Of a DNA stretch of 64,000 nucleotides, positions 1 to 10,662 are shown piece by piece. How positions within the stretch are numbered: position 1 is the stretch's first letter; each line of letters opens with the position of its first letter. The notes below the pieces were generated by a model, which saw nothing but the letters and a program-made list of their open reading frames with translations, searched no databases and had not been told where the DNA came from. This DNA comes from Tritrichomonas musculus (Eukaryota > Parabasalia > Tritrichomonadida > Tritrichomonadidae): NCBI GenBank assembly GCA_039105265.1, contig JAPFFF010000038.1, positions 930,001 through 994,000 on the forward strand, read 5' to 3'. The position numbers and the translations under genes were made by a program.

Positions 1-294
1 AATTTTGATCTGTTTTTCACCTCAGCAACCAATAATAAAAGTGCAAAGTCTCCTAGAAATAGATTAAAAACACCACAAAAGAATGATTTATATATAATTA
101 TCATTCCACCTTCTGTTAAAGTGATTGAAAACAATGCATTTGCAGGATGTGCAATAGTTAACGATATTTCAATAAATTCATCAATTTCAACTTCAAATTT
201 CGGAATTAATGATAAAAAAGTTCAAATTAATTATTCTAATGTAAAAAAAGAAGAAAAAGAAGAACGTATGCAATCTGAGTCTGATTCAATATAA
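1..294 (+). CDS. BspA-like LRR_5 protein, 3' end only
   Basis: The frame is open from the first base of the window to a TAA at 292-294, so only the last 97 residues are present and the start lies upstream. It contains a BspA/LRR_5-type unit (IIIPPSVKVIENNAFAGC), the signature of the large trichomonad surface LRR family. After it comes a polar stretch and a charged tail rich in K, E and S (KKEEKEERMQSESDSI). No transmembrane segment is visible in this part, but a short acidic or basic tail is common after the anchor in this family. The role is inferred to be surface or interaction-related; the domain content of the missing part is unknown. Confidence 0.7.
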   Translation, partial: NFDLFFTSATNNKSAKSPRNRLKTPQKNDLYIIIIPPSVKVIENNAFAGCAIVNDISINSSISTSNFGINDKKVQINYSNVKKEEKEERMQSESDSI

Positions 295-458
295 TCGCTT
301 TTACTATTTAGGTTTCTATTATTATAATTATTAGTAAAGATTTAACATATCATATTAATGGGGAACTTTTTTTAGCCCCCAAAAATTGAAAGGAAAATTG
401 GGGAAAAAAAATGCAAAAATGTGTTTTTTAGCCTTCACTTTTTTGAAAACTTTTTCAA
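295..458. other. short spacer with G/C-run motif
   Basis: AT-rich spacer. At about 360-403 there is a stretch with GGGGAA, a CCCCC run and GGGGAA again. It resembles the outer end of the foldback element at 43972-44549 (GGGAGAT...GCCCCCAA), so it may be one end of a related inserted element. No matching second end was found. Confidence 0.3.
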
Positions 459-1235
459 TTGAAAATAATCGTAAAAATTAAAAAAATTTCTAATATGCTT
501 ATTGAAAAAGTTACAAATGAAAATGAAGCTGAAAAAGAAATAAAATTTCCTCAAACTCCACCAATGTGCACCTATCTATTGTGTATTGTTGTTGGCACTT
601 TTTCATTTATTGATGGATCAACATTTAACGGTCTTCCAGTGAAATTTTATGGATTAAAATATCTTGAACAAATATATTCTGAATTGCTTCAAGTTGCAAC
701 TTTTTCAGTTGAACTGATGGAAAATAGATTTAGCGTTCCTTATGAATAACCACATCTTCAACTCATATCCTATGAAGGATGCCCAATTGGAATGGAAAAT
801 TATGGCTTTATCACACTGAGTGATTATTAAGAATCATGTCAAGATGAAGACGGATTTTTATACTATTCAAAAGTTGTGATGCATGAAATTATTCATTAAT
901 GGTTTGGTGATCCTGTTGCAATAAAATGGTGGAATTCAATCTGGCTTAATGAATGATTTGCCAATTACATCCAATTTTTGATATTGAAGGATTATTTCCC
1001 TGAAATTGACATGGTTGATTTTTATGCCTTCAAAGATGGTTTTTATAGCTTAAAATACTTCAATGATAACAGAAAAACAGCACCAAAAGAATCTGAAGTT
1101 GATTTCAAAACTGTTCTAGAATCAATGGTTTATGTTAAAGGTTCATTCATTCTTAAAATATCGTTGGTGAAAATTCATTTTTTAGAGTTTGAAAGAAATG
1201 GTTAGAAACAATAAGAAAATGATTTTTTTTAAAAA
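459..1235 (+). pseudogene. M1-family aminopeptidase, internal fragment, dead
   Basis: One frame reads as the catalytic core of a puromycin-sensitive/M1 zinc aminopeptidase: TPPMCTYLL, the exopeptidase motif GMENYG, the zinc motif HEIIH followed by WFGDP, and WLNE..FANY with the third zinc ligand Glu. This frame carries four stops (TAA 747-749, TAA 828-830, TAA 897-899, TGA 954-956) with no frameshift between them. A frameshift then falls near 1155-1165; the adjacent frame continues with an [14 protein letters not shown] stretch. The N-terminal third and the C-terminal helical domain are missing. The third TAA replaces a residue that is usually Gln and the TGA a residue that is usually Gly, so each could be a single substitution. 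Other genes here end with TAA or TAG, so stop reassignment is unlikely. A non-functional relic. Confidence 0.88.
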
Positions 1236-1784
1236 CTTGTTAATTGAAAATATTATCTCTTTTTTAACTCTTTTTTTGGCTTATATAAAAAAAATTGAAT
1301 TTTTGTTATTCTTAAAGTGCATACTTTTTTATTCCCACAACTATTTCATTAACTGTGTAGTTTATTTTCAATATCTCAAAATTTATTTTGTTCCAAAAAG
1401 CTTTATTTATGAACTTATAGTTAGAATGTCATATATATTATTATGCTGTTTTGTTAAAATTACTTTTTTATGTATGTTAGTAACAAGATATCTAATGACA
1501 TTTTTGTGATCAGATAGGAAAATGTGATTTTTTTAATTTTATTATGTTTTTTAAATATAAAATATAATATATTCATGTATTTTTTTTAAGGTACAAATCC
1601 AGTACGTTTAGTAACCGCATTTTTTTTTGACATTCTCAAAGAATAAGATGACATGTTAAATAAAAACCGATTATTTTCATCCATTTCATATAACATCTGT
1701 AAAAGTTTTAAGATAAATCATAGAATAATCTATAAATGAATAAAAATGCATTTTTTAGTAAAATTTTTAATTATTAATTGACTG
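1236..1784. other. AT-rich spacer
   Basis: No supported gene. A hydrophobic open frame at 1189-1509 is rich in F, L, I and Y, as expected by chance in T-rich DNA, and matches nothing I recognise. Confidence 0.5.
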
Positions 1785-2561
1785 TTAAGTTTTGATTACT
1801 TTTACATTATCAGTAATTCCAATTCTACGAAACACAAGTGAAGATGGAACCGATATTTCATATAAAGATTTGCAATCATTAAAAGTGCCAGTTCCAATGT
1901 AATTCACTGATGATGGAATCAGAATATTCGGGAGAGACAAGCATCCAGAGAACGCATAATCACCAATGAATGTCAAAGAAGAAGGACCTTCAAAATCAAC
2001 TTTAACTAACGATGAACATTTACTGAACGATGGATATCCAATATAAGTCACTGAAGAAGGTATCAATATTTGCTTCAACGATTTGCAATTGCTGAAAGCA
2101 TTTGTACCAATATAATTGACAGATTTAGGGATGTCTATTTTAACCAATGATGTGCAGTTTTCAAATACATTGTCAATAATTTCAGTTACAGATGGAGGAA
2201 TTGAAATTTCAACCAATGAAAAACATCCTCCAAAGGCATGAATACCTATTGATTTCAATGAAGAAGGAGCTTCAAAAACAACTTCTTTCAATGAAGAACA
2301 ATCATTGAAAGAAAAGTCATCAATCGACTCTATTGATGATGGAAATGTCACTTTTTCTAATGATTTACATCCAAAGAAAGTATTCTTACCAATTGTTTTC
2401 ACTTTTTTAGGTATGTCTAGCTTAACTTTAATGATTTCTTCTGGTACTATTTGCAGTGTTTCAGGGCCTGCATCATTCAATGAATCATTAACAATTTCAT
2501 CATCTTTTATTTCAGCAAAATTCAACAATGTTGTCTTAAAATATAAAAATATAAACATCAT
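1785..2561 (-). CDS. Short BspA-like LRR_5 protein, possibly secreted
   Basis: 258 residues. About eight LRR_5 units fill residues ~45-250, with the repeating pattern IPSSVxxIGxxAFxxCxSLxxI (for example ITIP-like strands, then FxxCxSL turns). The start is the first of two adjacent ATGs. The first ~17 residues (MMFIFLYFKTTLLNFA) form a short hydrophobic stretch before acidic residues and could be a signal peptide. No C-terminal transmembrane helix is present, unlike the large surface-anchored members. BspA-like proteins of trichomonads are treated as surface or secreted adhesion-type proteins; for this short one that role is inference. It points toward the dead aminopeptidase and lies 42 bp from the ankyrin gene on the same strand. 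Confidence 0.8.
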   Translation of the reverse strand: MMFIFLYFKTTLLNFAEIKDDEIVNDSLNDAGPETLQIVPEEIIKVKLDIPKKVKTIGKNTFFGCKSLEKVTFPSSIESIDDFSFNDCSSLKEVVFEAPSSLKSIGIHAFGGCFSLVEISIPPSVTEIIDNVFENCTSLVKIDIPKSVNYIGTNAFSNCKSLKQILIPSSVTYIGYPSFSKCSSLVKVDFEGPSSLTFIGDYAFSGCLSLPNILIPSSVNYIGTGTFNDCKSLYEISVPSSLVFRRIGITDNVKVIKT

Positions 2562-2603
2562 TAAAAAAAATTAATTATATAATAAACATTATTAAAAAAT
2601 ATG

Positions 2604-3791
2604 TTATATAAACTTCATGAAAAAAAGAGATTTTTTTTTGAAACGAAATAAAAAAAAATTTTTTTTTTGAATTGTTATGTTTGTCCATATAATGATTTGG
2701 TGTCTTAATATAAAGTCAACAAATTCTAAATTATCATAATGAAAAGAGTAATGAATAACCAATCCAATATCAAGATTATCTGGCACCAACGCATAATTGC
2801 AATATTTGAATGAATAACTAAGAACATTTTTAATTGTTTTATAAACCGAAAAATCGCCCTCAATTTCCCTTTTCAATAAGCTGTTTATAATGTAGTTGGA
2901 AATATCATTGTGATGGCATTTGATGGATTCTTCGAGACACTTTTCATACGTGCCATCTGAGGTACGAACATGATGCTCTTCAAGGAGATGAATCAGTTCG
3001 GCGTTGTTCGAATGAATTACGCAGTACCACAGGGAAGTTGTCAATGGAACTTGGTTTAGAACTAAAAATTGAAATATTTGAATCGAACCATATAAACATG
3101 CATACTCAATCAAAGAAACTTTCTTCTCACGTAATAACGGGTTCGTCTCAAAAATTGAGGGCGAAATAATCTTCGTTGTTAGAGATAAATTGGTTTGATT
3201 TACATAGGTAATGAATTCTTCAATGGAGTCTGAACGAATCAAATTGGCAATATAACTGTTATTTTCGCCTTCTTTTTGTTTGTGTTCGAAATTTTGTAGG
3301 ATATTAGAATCAATTTCTAAAAGTTCACTCTTTATTGTGTTTGCAGTGTCTTTATCGAGATATGGATTTATTATATTGTAAAAATACATGCGATAATCTT
3401 TGGGACTTTTTTGGATCGTTGGGATAAAATCTTTAATTGGGATAATTTCTTTTTCAAATAGAAAAAGAAGGATTCGTTTATTCTTTTTAAATAAATTGAA
3501 AATAATAGAATCTGATAGGTTTTGTTTGATACTATCACGGAGATATAATATTATTTGTTCAATTTTTTCAAAAAAATCTGGAGTTCTGCAATGATTATTT
3601 GATATATGGCATAATAAAGATAATAATTGCTGCAATTCTTTTTTGTTTTGGCCATAATTATGCTTTTGTAGAAAGTCAATTAGAGCTTGGTATTCATCTA
3701 TTAGTTCATTTATTCTATTTTGGCTTGCAATAAAAGTAAGTAAAAGATCTTGAAGGTTTTTAGTTTGCTTGATATATTCATGTACCTCCAT
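2604..3791 (-). CDS. DUF3447-type ankyrin protein, probably C-terminally truncated
   Basis: 395 residues from the ATG at 3791 (a TTG just upstream extends the frame by one codon and is unlikely to be used). The N-terminal ~180 residues are the helical domain shared with the proteins at 5055-8045 and 23595-24635 (HISNNHCRTPDFFEKIEQI, KNKRILLFLFEKEII). The DUF3447 ankyrin core follows at ~215-310 (FETNPLLREKKVSLIEYACLYG, SLWYCVIHSNN, ECL-x-ESIKCHHNDISNYI). Where long paralogues go on into many ankyrin repeats, this one ends in a K/F-rich, T-tract-encoded tail (KKNFFLFRFKKKSLFFMKFI), so the gene probably lost its repeats. It is likely a cytosolic interaction protein. The spacer upstream has two 10-bp direct copies of ATGTACCTCC, around the start and 65 bp before it. 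Confidence 0.78.
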   Translation of the reverse strand: MEVHEYIKQTKNLQDLLLTFIASQNRINELIDEYQALIDFLQKHNYGQNKKELQQLLSLLCHISNNHCRTPDFFEKIEQIILYLRDSIKQNLSDSIIFNLFKKNKRILLFLFEKEIIPIKDFIPTIQKSPKDYRMYFYNIINPYLDKDTANTIKSELLEIDSNILQNFEHKQKEGENNSYIANLIRSDSIEEFITYVNQTNLSLTTKIISPSIFETNPLLREKKVSLIEYACLYGSIQIFQFLVLNQVPLTTSLWYCVIHSNNAELIHLLEEHHVRTSDGTYEKCLEESIKCHHNDISNYIINSLLKREIEGDFSVYKTIKNVLSYSFKYCNYALVPDNLDIGLVIHYSFHYDNLEFVDFILRHQIIIWTNITIQKKNFFLFRFKKKSLFFMKFI

Positions 3792-4176
3792 CAAAATATT
3801 AATTGGGTTTTAAAATTTTCCACTTTTTTCACTTCACATTTCGGATAAATGTACCTCCTGAAAAAGTTGCCGGCGACAGGAAAAAGTTGCCAACGGTGGC
3901 CTTAAAAGCATTTTTTCAGCATTTAAACAATGCGATATAAAAAAGAAATCATTGTTTCATTATTTGTTGCATTTTAAATTATAAAAAAATGTTTATGTTT
4001 CATTTTTTTAAACAAATTTTGTTAAATTTTTTAAAAATTTTTATGTTAACTTTTTCTTAGCATTTCAATTGAGCATTGAATATAAGATATATATATCTTC
4101 ATATTTTTTTTAAATATAACTTTTTATTACATATTAATAATATTTAATATAATTTCAAATTTGCTACATAAACATA

Positions 4177-4879
4177 AACTGGTTCTCAACGGTTGTATAC
4201 AAGTATTTGAGAGGAATTCAAATTTCGTATTTGAAATTTCGTTAATATCTAAATTCATAATGAATATTTATTTTATATACTTTCATAATTAACAATATAA
4301 TGTTTGATTAGTTATAATGATTAAATAAGTTATTTAAAATATTGTTAAATTGTGCATTTAATTGCTTTTTTAAATTATCTTCAGAAATGAATAAACTTCT
4401 ATACAATTTTTGAATGTAGATAAATATAAATTCATAGAAAGAAAATTTTACATCATTCAAATTTTCAAAAGAAAAAATTATAATTGAATTCAAATCATTT
4501 TTATTTAGTATTCCTTAGAGAAAGCTAATCAGAATCTCGTGTATCATTAGTAAAAATGTTCCAACGCAACAAATAGATGCAAATTACATGGCACTTTGGA
4601 GTAACTCAGAACGTTCCCATGATTAATGATAATCAAATTTCAAATAAATATAGGCTCATTACCAAACTATATAGCAATTCAGCAATACTAGCTTACAAAC
4701 TGTCATACATTTCCATTTCTTTTATTATATAAATCAAATCTAATCATAAATTCCTTTTTTTTATTCTTTTTTATTTAAATATGAAAAAACGGTTGTACAA
4801 CCTAATTGAATTTTGAAAGTAGATAAATGTAAACTTTTGAATATCTCTCAATTAGTTGTACAACCGCTGAGAAGCAGTT
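4177..4879. mobile_element. 703-bp TA-flanked miniature inverted-repeat transposon
   Basis: Left end AACTGGTTCTCAACGGTTGTA and the reverse complement of the right end AACTGCTTCTCAGCGGTTGTA match with two mismatches. With a 2-bp gap the similarity continues for about 45 bp (..CAAGTATTTGAGAGGAATTC against CAACTAATTGAGAGATATTC). Both outer edges abut TA (4175-4176 and 4880-4881), the target duplication of Tc1/mariner elements. Just inside the right end lies a second inverted copy of the palindromic motif (GGTTGTACAACC at 4791-4802). A 61-codon frame (4308-4493, minus) is not recognisably a transposase, so this is best read as a non-autonomous or decayed mariner-like element. Confidence 0.75.
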
Positions 4880-5054
4880 TAAAAATAGTGCTTTTTTCGT
4901 TTATTCAAAAATGCCCTTCTATGGAAAAAGAGGAGCAGAAAAAAAGTAAGAAATTTTAGTTGAATTATAAAAGCATTATAGATTAAAATGTTATAAAAGC
5001 ATATAGTTTTTTCAATCAAATATAAGTATGGATTTTGTAAAAAAAAAAAAAAAA

Positions 5055-8045
5055 TTAATGTTTATGTAGAAAATTTGAAATAATTGATTTGATTTTTTCA
5101 TCTTCATTCATATTATATAAATGATTTAAATTTTCTGTTGTTAAATCATATTTTTCAGAGTAATAATTGATTAAAATTTGAAAAATTTCAGGATCTTTCT
5201 TTTCGATTGAAATTTCTAGAGGAGATTTGCATTTTTTCTCTAATTCTCCATTCAAAAAATAAGAAGATTCTGATTTGTGATTAAAATCTAAGTTTTCTTT
5301 AGCTAGCAATGATCTAATAATATTTATATTTCCATAACCAATTGCATATTCCAATGTCGTTTTTTCTTCTTTGAAAAAACTATTTTCAAAATCACTTTTA
5401 TAAATGATTGATTTCATGTTGACATTGATATTTTCTTTATTTAGCAAAATTTGAATGATTTTACCATTTCTTTTTTCAAAAGCTTTATGCAAAGTTGTTA
5501 TTCTTTTGATTTTTGAACTTGTTTCATTTTTATACAATGATATAAAATTAACATCTATATCATTCCTTTCTATTAAAAGTTCAGCTATCTTATCATATCT
5601 TTTTTCAATTGCCAAAAATAGAGGTGATCTATCTACTCTTTTAAAATTTATATTCTTATTACTATATATAGTATTTACTTCTATTTTTGGATGTGATAAT
5701 AAAAGTTTGACTATTTTTATATTATTTTGCTCAATTGCCATAATTAAAGCATTCCATTCCCTAACATTTGAATTGGATATGTTGACACCTTGCTCATTAA
5801 CATCAATATTTTGATGAGATAATAATATTGAAGTCATTTCATAATTTCCATTTAAAATAGAAATTTGCAAAGCTGTGTTTTTTGTTTTATTATCATCGGC
5901 ACAAAATCCATCTTTCTGCTCAAATTTGATCGATTTTTTATTAACATCAATCAAAGGAAATTGGAGCAATAACTTAACAATTTCAATGTTTTCATTTTTA
6001 ACAGCAATATGAAGACTTGTTTCACTGGTTTCAACATTATTAAATATAGAGTGAGATTTGAAATTTACATTAATGTTTTGGAATTTTAATAATTTCATGA
6101 CAACTTCTTTGTTTCCTTTCTTTATTGCTAAACTTAAAGGGCTCTCAATTGATTTGTGAGTATTGATTACTTTAATTGATTTTATATTTACATCAATATT
6201 TTGAGAATCCAATAATAGTTTAACAATTGGTGTATTTTCATTTTTAATTGCAAGATTCAAAGCTGGCTCAATAATTTCATATTCTTTGATAAATATATGA
6301 GACTTTATATTCACATTTATTTTTGGATGCATTAAAAACAATTTTGTTATTTCATCCTTGTTTTCTCTAATGGAACAATACAAAGGTGTTTCCTCATATT
6401 TATCATCTGAATTTGTATTAAAAGACATAATATTAACATCAACATTTGGATGATTTAATAGTAATTTAACTATTTCTAAGCATTCGCTCTTTATTGTAAG
6501 ATATAGTGCTGTTTGTCTATGAAATAGTTGTGAATTCTCATTCACAACTATTTTTTTTTTGTTTGCATCATATATTAAAGAGTACATATTTATATCAATT
6601 TTGGGATGCGATAATAATAATTTTATTATTTCTATATTTTTGTTCTCAATAGCCATAAATAATGGAATATTCTCATTCATTTGAATAAATGAATCTGCCA
6701 AAAAAAATTTTTGATATGATTTCTTATTTACATCAATATTTTTATCATTAAGCAACAATTTCACAATTTTACTATTATCATGTAATACTGCATTGTATAA
6801 TCCATTCCCAACTAATTGATAAAATCCTTTTTTATATTCAATGAATTCGTCATTTATATCAATTCCACCACATTTCAGTAATAAATCAACAATATTTGCA
6901 TGATTATTAGATATTGAAACAATCAAAGGTGAACAAAATCCATCATAATCAACAATTTGATCTTTCATTTTGAAATTAATATCAACAATTTGATTTGTTT
7001 GCAACATTTTTTCAACAAGAAAGAAATGACCATTTTTGCATAAATTAAAGAATATTTCATTGCAATCAAAATTACTTGGAAAATAATTATAGTTGTAATT
7101 TGCAAGTCCAAAGGAATAGATAATGTTTAATGGAATATCTTTTTGTTGAATTAAATAATTTGCAATATCTTCATCAAAACATTTAATTGCTTCTTCAATG
7201 CATTTTTCATATGTTTTATCTTCGGGTTCAACATGATATTCTTCAAGAAGATGAATAATTTCAGGATTGTTTCCATGTATTGCATATATCCATAAAGATG
7301 GAGTTAATTCAACATTATTCATTCGTAAATAATTGAAAATATTAATCGCTCCAAAGAAAGCTGCATATTCAATTAAACTCACATCATTTTTAATCAACAA
7401 AGGGTTTGTTTCATATATTGATTTCTTGATTATAGATTTCAATGGAAAATTTGTCATGCTAATATATGAAACAAAATCTTTAATTGAATCATTTCTAATC
7501 ATTTTACAAATTTTTTGTTCATTCTCACCATTTTTTCGATTTTGATTGAAATTTTCTGAATAAACATCATATTCTTTTTCAATCGCCTGTATTTTTTCAG
7601 CATCTAAAAAAGGTTTTAGTTCTTTGAAAAAATATATAAGATAAGTATATTCAAAGTCATTGATCATATAATCTGAAATGTAATAATTTATTTTCAATAT
7701 TTGGTTTTCAATCAAGAAAAAAAGTATTCTTTTGTTTAATGATTTGTTTAAAATGAGGAATAATTCACTGTCTTCATAATATTTTTTGAAATCATTTTTG
7801 ATTAGTAAAAGAATTTTATCGATTTTGTTTAAAAAGTCTGGAGATCGATGAATATTACTAGAAATATTGTTTAATAAATTAAAAAATGATCGAAATTCAT
7901 TTTCATTTTCATTAATATTAAGATCATAATAATATTGATTAATCTTATCTAGATTTAAGTCTTCAACTGTCTGTTTATCAGATGAAATTTCCAAAATTTC
8001 ATTTTGTATTTGTAATTTCTTTTCCAGATATTCTTTAATATCCAT
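5055..8045 (-). CDS. Large DUF3447/ankyrin-repeat protein
   Basis: 996 residues, complete, ATG at 8045, TAA at 5055-5057. Residues 1-180 are the N-terminal helical domain shared with two neighbouring paralogues. The DUF3447 core is at ~210-300 (ETNPLLIKNDVSLIEYAAFFGAINIFNYLRMN, SLWIYAIHGNN, EECIEEAIKCFDEDIANYLI-like). From ~330 to ~970 there are roughly fifteen ankyrin repeats of unusual spacing: a 33-residue core (xTxLxLAIxxxNxEIVKLLLxHPxIDVN) separated by 10-20 residue variable linkers starting with KS. It is likely a cytosolic scaffold; no signal peptide or membrane helix. A possible initiator, TCATTA, lies 3 nt before the ATG, matching the trichomonad Inr form TCAY(T/A). The gene is the intact reference for the truncated copies at 2604-3791 and 23595-24635. 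Confidence 0.88.
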   Translation of the reverse strand: MDIKEYLEKKLQIQNEILEISSDKQTVEDLNLDKINQYYYDLNINENENEFRSFFNLLNNISSNIHRSPDFLNKIDKILLLIKNDFKKYYEDSELFLILNKSLNKRILFFLIENQILKINYYISDYMINDFEYTYLIYFFKELKPFLDAEKIQAIEKEYDVYSENFNQNRKNGENEQKICKMIRNDSIKDFVSYISMTNFPLKSIIKKSIYETNPLLIKNDVSLIEYAAFFGAINIFNYLRMNNVELTPSLWIYAIHGNNPEIIHLLEEYHVEPEDKTYEKCIEEAIKCFDEDIANYLIQQKDIPLNIIYSFGLANYNYNYFPSNFDCNEIFFNLCKNGHFFLVEKMLQTNQIVDINFKMKDQIVDYDGFCSPLIVSISNNHANIVDLLLKCGGIDINDEFIEYKKGFYQLVGNGLYNAVLHDNSKIVKLLLNDKNIDVNKKSYQKFFLADSFIQMNENIPLFMAIENKNIEIIKLLLSHPKIDINMYSLIYDANKKKIVVNENSQLFHRQTALYLTIKSECLEIVKLLLNHPNVDVNIMSFNTNSDDKYEETPLYCSIRENKDEITKLFLMHPKINVNIKSHIFIKEYEIIEPALNLAIKNENTPIVKLLLDSQNIDVNIKSIKVINTHKSIESPLSLAIKKGNKEVVMKLLKFQNINVNFKSHSIFNNVETSETSLHIAVKNENIEIVKLLLQFPLIDVNKKSIKFEQKDGFCADDNKTKNTALQISILNGNYEMTSILLSHQNIDVNEQGVNISNSNVREWNALIMAIEQNNIKIVKLLLSHPKIEVNTIYSNKNINFKRVDRSPLFLAIEKRYDKIAELLIERNDIDVNFISLYKNETSSKIKRITTLHKAFEKRNGKIIQILLNKENINVNMKSIIYKSDFENSFFKEEKTTLEYAIGYGNINIIRSLLAKENLDFNHKSESSYFLNGELEKKCKSPLEISIEKKDPEIFQILINYYSEKYDLTTENLNHLYNMNEDEKIKSIISNFLHKH

Positions 8046-8205
8046 TTATAATGAAATATTGTAAGTAAAATTTCCAAAAATTTTCCAGAAAAAAATGGAA
8101 ATTTCGTACGAAAAAAAAAAAACCAAGATTGTAATAAATTTGTTCCAGTGTTTGCACTTTTGCTATTTGATATTTCAAAAATTATCAAAAATTCATCAAA
8201 AATTC

Positions 8206-9695
8206 GTGATAGTAAGAAGTGCGAGAACTTAAATAACGTATTTTTGTATAATTTAGTATGTTCATTATCTTTGTATCTTATCAAGAATACTTTAATATTA
8301 TTTTCATTTTAATATTAATAAACTTTTTAATATTCCATTTATTGGTATAAAATGAAATTGATTAATTATTCATCAAAATACTGATTATTTAAAAAAACAG
8401 AAATTTGTTGTGTTATCTCGATATCTGATATACAAATTAATATTATTTTTATATTTATATGATTTATTTAATATAATATATAATATATGTTGGTTATAAA
8501 GAAAAATAACTTTTTTAAATAATAATATTTGCATTTTATAAAATATTTGTTTTATTTGAGCTTATTTTGAGGGATAGATTGAATTTCAAGGGGATAACTA
8601 TTATTATATATTTATATATATAAATATATTATATCATATTAAAATATAAAAAAATATCACTCGACAGGCGTAGCTCTATTTTAACTTTTATAAAACTTAT
8701 TTTTTTTCTGGGGAAAACGTTATTTTTAAATTTTTGATAATTTTCGGTTCACTTTTTGATAATCTTCGAATGACTTTTTGATAACTTTTTGTTTATTTTT
8801 TGTTAAATTTCGGTTCACTTTTTGTTAATTTTCGGTTCACTTTTTGATAATTTTCGGTTCACTTTTTGTAAACTTTCGATCGACTTTTTGATAATTTATG
8901 ATTTATTTTTTGTTTATTTTCGGTTCACTTTTTGTTAATTTTCGGTTCACTTTTTGATAATTTTCGATTGACTTTTTAAGAAGTATCAACTTTTTAGGTA
9001 ATTCAATTTTATTTATGTTTTGTTTCTTTATTTTATTTATTTTAAAGTAATTTATGCGAAATTTCAAGAAATAAAAGATATATAACACTTCCTAAATACT
9101 TATTCAAGTATATTCTATAAATATGAAAAGAAAATTTAATATGATTTTTCCATTAAAGAAGTTTTCATCAAAATATATTGAAAAAAATTATAATCTACTT
9201 AAGTAAAGTATTTTCCATAAGTTAATCACTTTTTTTTCTAAAAGAAAGTATATTTCTCAATATTAATTAAAGATTTTTTTTGATTATTTGATATATTACC
9301 CAAATAAACTTTATATTTACATAAAATAATCTGTATTTATATTCATTTTCATTCTTTTTTCTTATTCCTATTTGATCAACGAGATAATAATTATATCTTA
9401 ATTAATGTAAAATAATATAAAGAACATTTAATACACTGATATTAGATTTAAAATAACTTGCATTTATGTTAAAAAGTCAGTTACAGTTATCTATTTGATC
9501 CAAATATATTATCTTTATTAATTCCATATTCAATAGTTTACAATTAAAAACTAAAATGTTTATAAAACTACACCTGTCGAATAAATAATTTTTATTTTAT
9601 GTTTTTTATATTCTATATAGAGTAAATAATATAATATTAAAAAATAAAGGATATTGGAGACTTTTTATAGTTCCCGCACTTCTTGATAGTATCAC
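8206..9695. repeat. Two concentric inverted repeats, possible decayed element
   Basis: GTGATAGTAAGAAGTGCGAG... at 8206-8230 is matched in reverse complement by 9669-9695 (GTGATACTATCAAGAAGTGC...), with one substitution and a small indel; weaker similarity (TTTGATAT.TC) extends outward on both sides. Inside it, TCGACAGGCGTAG (8661-8673) pairs with the reverse complement of 9568-9580 (TCGACAGGTGTAG), one mismatch. No coding potential and no clear target duplication were found. Confidence 0.45.
8735..8995. repeat. Degenerate ~22-bp minisatellite
   Basis: About twelve degenerate copies of a unit close to TTTTCGGTTCACTTTTTGAT. The sequence just before it contains CTGGGGAAAACG. A related CTGGGGAGATAACG precedes the similar repeat at 14645-14800 (read on the minus strand), so the two loci look related. 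Confidence 0.7.
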
Positions 9696-10662
9696 TTTTA
9701 ATTTTCTAAGTTTTTAAAAAAATTCGTGACATATCAAATTACAACACATCTTCAAAAAATGCTTATAAATTAGTGGTTATTATAGACAATCGTTTTTGTT
9801 TTTTATGTATTTAATCCTAGACGCGAATCTCTGTGTTTTCAAATCAGTGATTAATATCGAATAATCAGATTTCAGACTCCCACACTCAGATACGATTCCA
9901 TATCTCTTTAAATATTATTCTCCATCGTTTTTTACGTATGGTATATGTATTAGATGTTACATATACTAGTTTAAAAATATTGAATATTTCAATAATATTC
10001 AATAAAAAATGTAATAAATAAAAATGAAATTGCAATAAAATTATTCTTTATAAAATGTTAATTTCAATTATGCTATTTTTATTTCTTTTTCTCTTTTTTT
10101 AAAGGAGAAATTAAAGTTTTTTATTCCAAAAAATTATAAACGTACTTTTTACGAATTTGTTAAAATGTAAACGTGCAACATTATTACAAATGTATCAATA
10201 AATGAATAAATATTTTTTAAATGCCAATATCCAACTAATTGCTATTCTGTTTATTGTATTTCATCAAAATATTGCAATTTTAAAGTTTTTTTTTGATTTA
10301 AATATGTGGTTTAGATTATAATTTGAATTGTCTATGCCTAAAATTAGTTTATTTTACCTAATAAAATGCTTTATTACTACAATATTCAATTTTTTCAATA
10401 AATTTTAGGAGTTTTATAAAAATATCATATTGATATATTAAAGATTCATAAAAAAGAAAAGTGATAAAGAAAATGAAATATATTGTGTGATCAAATTTAA
10501 TAAGGGGGAAATGAAGAGAAATAAAAATAATGATTATGAATAATGAAATGATGGTGGAAAAAAATGATGAAATTTGCAAATTTATTATTATATTTGAGTA
10601 ATATTTACAAATGAATCATTTCATTTGCACAAAAATTAAATATATTTGGAAAGAATAAAAAA

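Larger units (their letters stand above)
8046..10604. other. 2.5-kb gene-free spacer, repeat-rich
   Basis: No credible coding sequence; hydrophobic or K/N-rich short frames at 8903-9088 and 10358-10579 look random. It contains an outer imperfect inverted repeat (8206-8230 with 9669-9695), an inner inverted motif (8661-8673 with 9568-9580) and a tandem repeat, listed separately. Confidence 0.55.

Noticed and set aside
459-1235. Alternative genetic code (TAA = Gln, TGA = Gly) explaining the aminopeptidase stops
   Set aside because: Many intact genes here end in TAA or TAG and have no such codons inside; a frameshift also follows in the same relic.
1189-1509. 106-codon hydrophobic plus frame
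   Set aside because: Composition follows T-rich DNA and it overlaps the end of the aminopeptidase relic.
4308-4493. 61-codon frame as a mariner transposase remnant
   Set aside because: No DDE motif or helix-turn-helix could be recognised.
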